Shown here: piece by piece, positions 63,035 to 64,000 of the stretch
How the letters are laid out: each line of letters opens with the position of its first letter
How positions within the stretch are numbered: the stretch's first letter is position 1
Assembly (NCBI GenBank): GCA_965206675.1
Contig: CBDBKL010000008.1
Location: 124,001-188,000 of the forward strand
Direction: 5' to 3'
Source of the DNA: CBDBKL01 sp965206675
GTDB lineage: Bacteria; Bdellovibrionota; Bdellovibrionia; Bdellovibrionales; JAKFYE01
DNA length: 64,000 bases
Position numbers and translations under genes: made by a program
Notes under the pieces: model-generated
Told to the model about the DNA's origin: nothing
The model's input: only the letters and a program-made list of their open reading frames with translations
Database searches by the model: none

Positions 63035-63708
63035 AATTTGAACAAAAATCTTATGTTGGAGATGAGGCAACCCGCCCCACACCAGAAATCTATTTTGATG
63101 AAAATCAAAAAGTCTTATTTATAATAACACCCTGGGGGGCAAAAACAGTTGCACAACAAGCTCTAGAAATTATTCAAGACTATTTTTTTTCAGCAAAAAC
63201 AGATAAGGAAGCAACATCACCATTTCCAAGATTAGACAGCCTATCCCCTATTTGTAATAACTTGAGAATTGCTGCTTTACTTGCCAACGAAGCTATTTTA
63301 AGAGAAAAAAATAAAGAAATCTATACAAGCGCATGTGAGATAACCCTTTGTTATTTGAAGGATGGGGAGTTTCATTTGGCTCATGTGGGTCAACCCTTTG
63401 TTTTTGTTTTTAAAAGTGGTTTGGGAGTCATTCCTATATCTCCGGGAAATGACCTCTCCACAGAGCTTAATGAAAAAAATAAGCCTATCCCTCCATTACC
63501 CTGCCGTTTAATAGGGACATGTCGAGACCCTAATATTTTCACTCAATCATTTCACATTCACGAAGATGATGCTCTTATTTTTTTAAGTAAATCTGTCCTA
63601 AATAATAAGTTTCTATCTCTTTCAGGAAAAAAAATAAGTCTTAAGAAAATGTCAGACTCTCTCAATTCTGAAGATCCCTACTGGATTGGAATGCTAACTA
63701 ACTCATAA
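63031..63708 (+). CDS. PP2C-like protein (degenerate Ser/Thr phosphatase fold)
   Basis: At 225 residues it reads like a shortened PPM phosphatase: ITLCYLKDGEFHLAHVGQPFVFVFKSG resembles the PP2C strands with G-D-S-R-x-Y-x-x-R-x-G, but the metal-binding Asp (GD) is not seen. The N-terminal DG(x)G motif is also unclear (DENQKVLFIITPWGAK). So it is probably inactive or a pseudo-phosphatase. As the last gene of an FHA operon, a phosphatase (or regulator) antagonising a Thr kinase would make sense. ATGA overlap with the upstream gene. Confidence 0.6.
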   Translation: MKFEQKSYVGDEATRPTPEIYFDENQKVLFIITPWGAKTVAQQALEIIQDYFFSAKTDKEATSPFPRLDSLSPICNNLRIAALLANEAILREKNKEIYTSACEITLCYLKDGEFHLAHVGQPFVFVFKSGLGVIPISPGNDLSTELNEKNKPIPPLPCRLIGTCRDPNIFTQSFHIHEDDALIFLSKSVLNNKFLSLSGKKISLKKMSDSLNSEDPYWIGMLTNS

Positions 63709-63779
63709 AAAACAATTATATGCTGTTTTAAACAATAAAATGTATTTTCTTATAAGAAAAGTTTACGTATAATACATAT

Positions 63780-64000
63780 ATGCAATTTCCCCAATTAACC
63801 CCTGAATATAAAGATTATCGACAATTGACAGAGCCATGGGATGTTGTATATGGACCCTTTCACAGTCGGCGTTACGGCTCAAGCCTCGGGATTAACATTC
63901 TAGGCCAAGGTCAAAAAATTTGCTCTTTTAACTGTGCTTATTGTGAGCTTGGAAAAACAACTATCACAATGAGCACCATTAAAAAATCAACGCCCTTTTT
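63780..64000 (+). CDS. Radical SAM protein, 3' end outside window
   Basis: The frame from ATG 63780 is open to the end of the window. It encodes WDVVYGPFHSRRYGSSLGIN followed by CSFNCAYCELG at about residues 49-59, the C-x3-C-x2-C [4Fe-4S] cluster motif of radical SAM enzymes in the COG0731-like form. The function cannot be assigned from this part. Confidence 0.85.
   Translation, partial: MQFPQLTPEYKDYRQLTEPWDVVYGPFHSRRYGSSLGINILGQGQKICSFNCAYCELGKTTITMSTIKKSTPF

Noticed and set aside
1..64000. CRISPR array, prophage or integrated conjugative element
   Set aside because: No regularly spaced short repeats, Cas genes, integrase, phage structural or conjugation genes were found. The repeats present are 125-180 bp palindromes with no spacers.

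Overview
The window is AT-rich chromosomal DNA from a Gram-negative, aerobically respiring bacterium, most likely a member of Bdellovibrionota (Bdellovibrio/Bacteriovorax-like). Reasons: lipoprotein and Sec signal peptides with a predicted outer-membrane barrel, an MglA-type Ras GTPase directly behind dnaX-ybaB-recR, a DivIVA protein next to proC and yggS, a type IV pilin, FHA/PP2C-like signalling genes next to a Tad-type secretion gene, and secreted ankyrin proteins. The two gene-order arguments rest on my recollection of Bdellovibrio genomes. No rRNA, phage, integrase, transposase or CRISPR is visible.

Layout. 1-6.4 kb: end of an ankyrin-repeat gene, tRNA-Arg(CCU), a YhhQ-type queuosine-precursor transporter, three zinc-independent ribosomal protein paralogues (S4, L31B, S14), an AI-2E/PerM permease, an outer-membrane protein and an FMN reductase. 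6.4-20 kb: a large secreted protein of unknown function, folC, a secreted ankyrin protein, small enzymes, two tandem paralogous lipoproteins, a YitT-family membrane protein, a thioesterase and cspA. 20-24 kb: sdhCAB. 24-33 kb: accessory genes (983-residue secreted protein, nitronate monooxygenase, WG-repeat protein, AAA/DUF4143 ATPase, duplicated ankyrin protein, lipoprotein) followed by about 0.8 kb of nested repeats. 33-40 kb: a complete aa3-type oxidase operon read leftward: cytochrome c, Sco, CoxB (fused cytochrome c), CoxA, CoxC, CoxD, CtaB, CtaA. 40-44.5 kb: SRP RNA, dnaX, ybaB, recR, mglA and a PilZ gene. 44.5-52.4 kb: a four-copy tandem family of secreted HExxH proteins (two intact, two decayed), tRNA-Val(UAC) and a decayed ankyrin gene. 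52.7-57 kb: a lipoprotein, a type IV pilin, and divIVA/proC/yggS. 57.3-64 kb: a tightly overlapping rightward operon (TadC-like, DUF192, three FHA proteins with four FHA domains, a PP2C-like protein) and the start of a radical SAM gene.

The main unexplained structure is three families of long, self-complementary intergenic repeats (called A, B and C here). In A and B the two arms differ between copies but still pair with each other, so the hairpin is maintained while the sequence drifts. They hug gene ends and lie inside operons. The second theme is unusual decoding. dnaX appears to start at CTG, ctaB at ATA and one lipoprotein at ATT. Each is supported by a well-spaced Shine-Dalgarno, and the first two by conserved N-terminal protein sequence. 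dnaX also carries an A10 tract at the end of its clamp-loader domains with immediate stops in both other frames, as expected for gamma/tau production.

All functional calls come from reading motifs and recognising families by eye. No database search was run.
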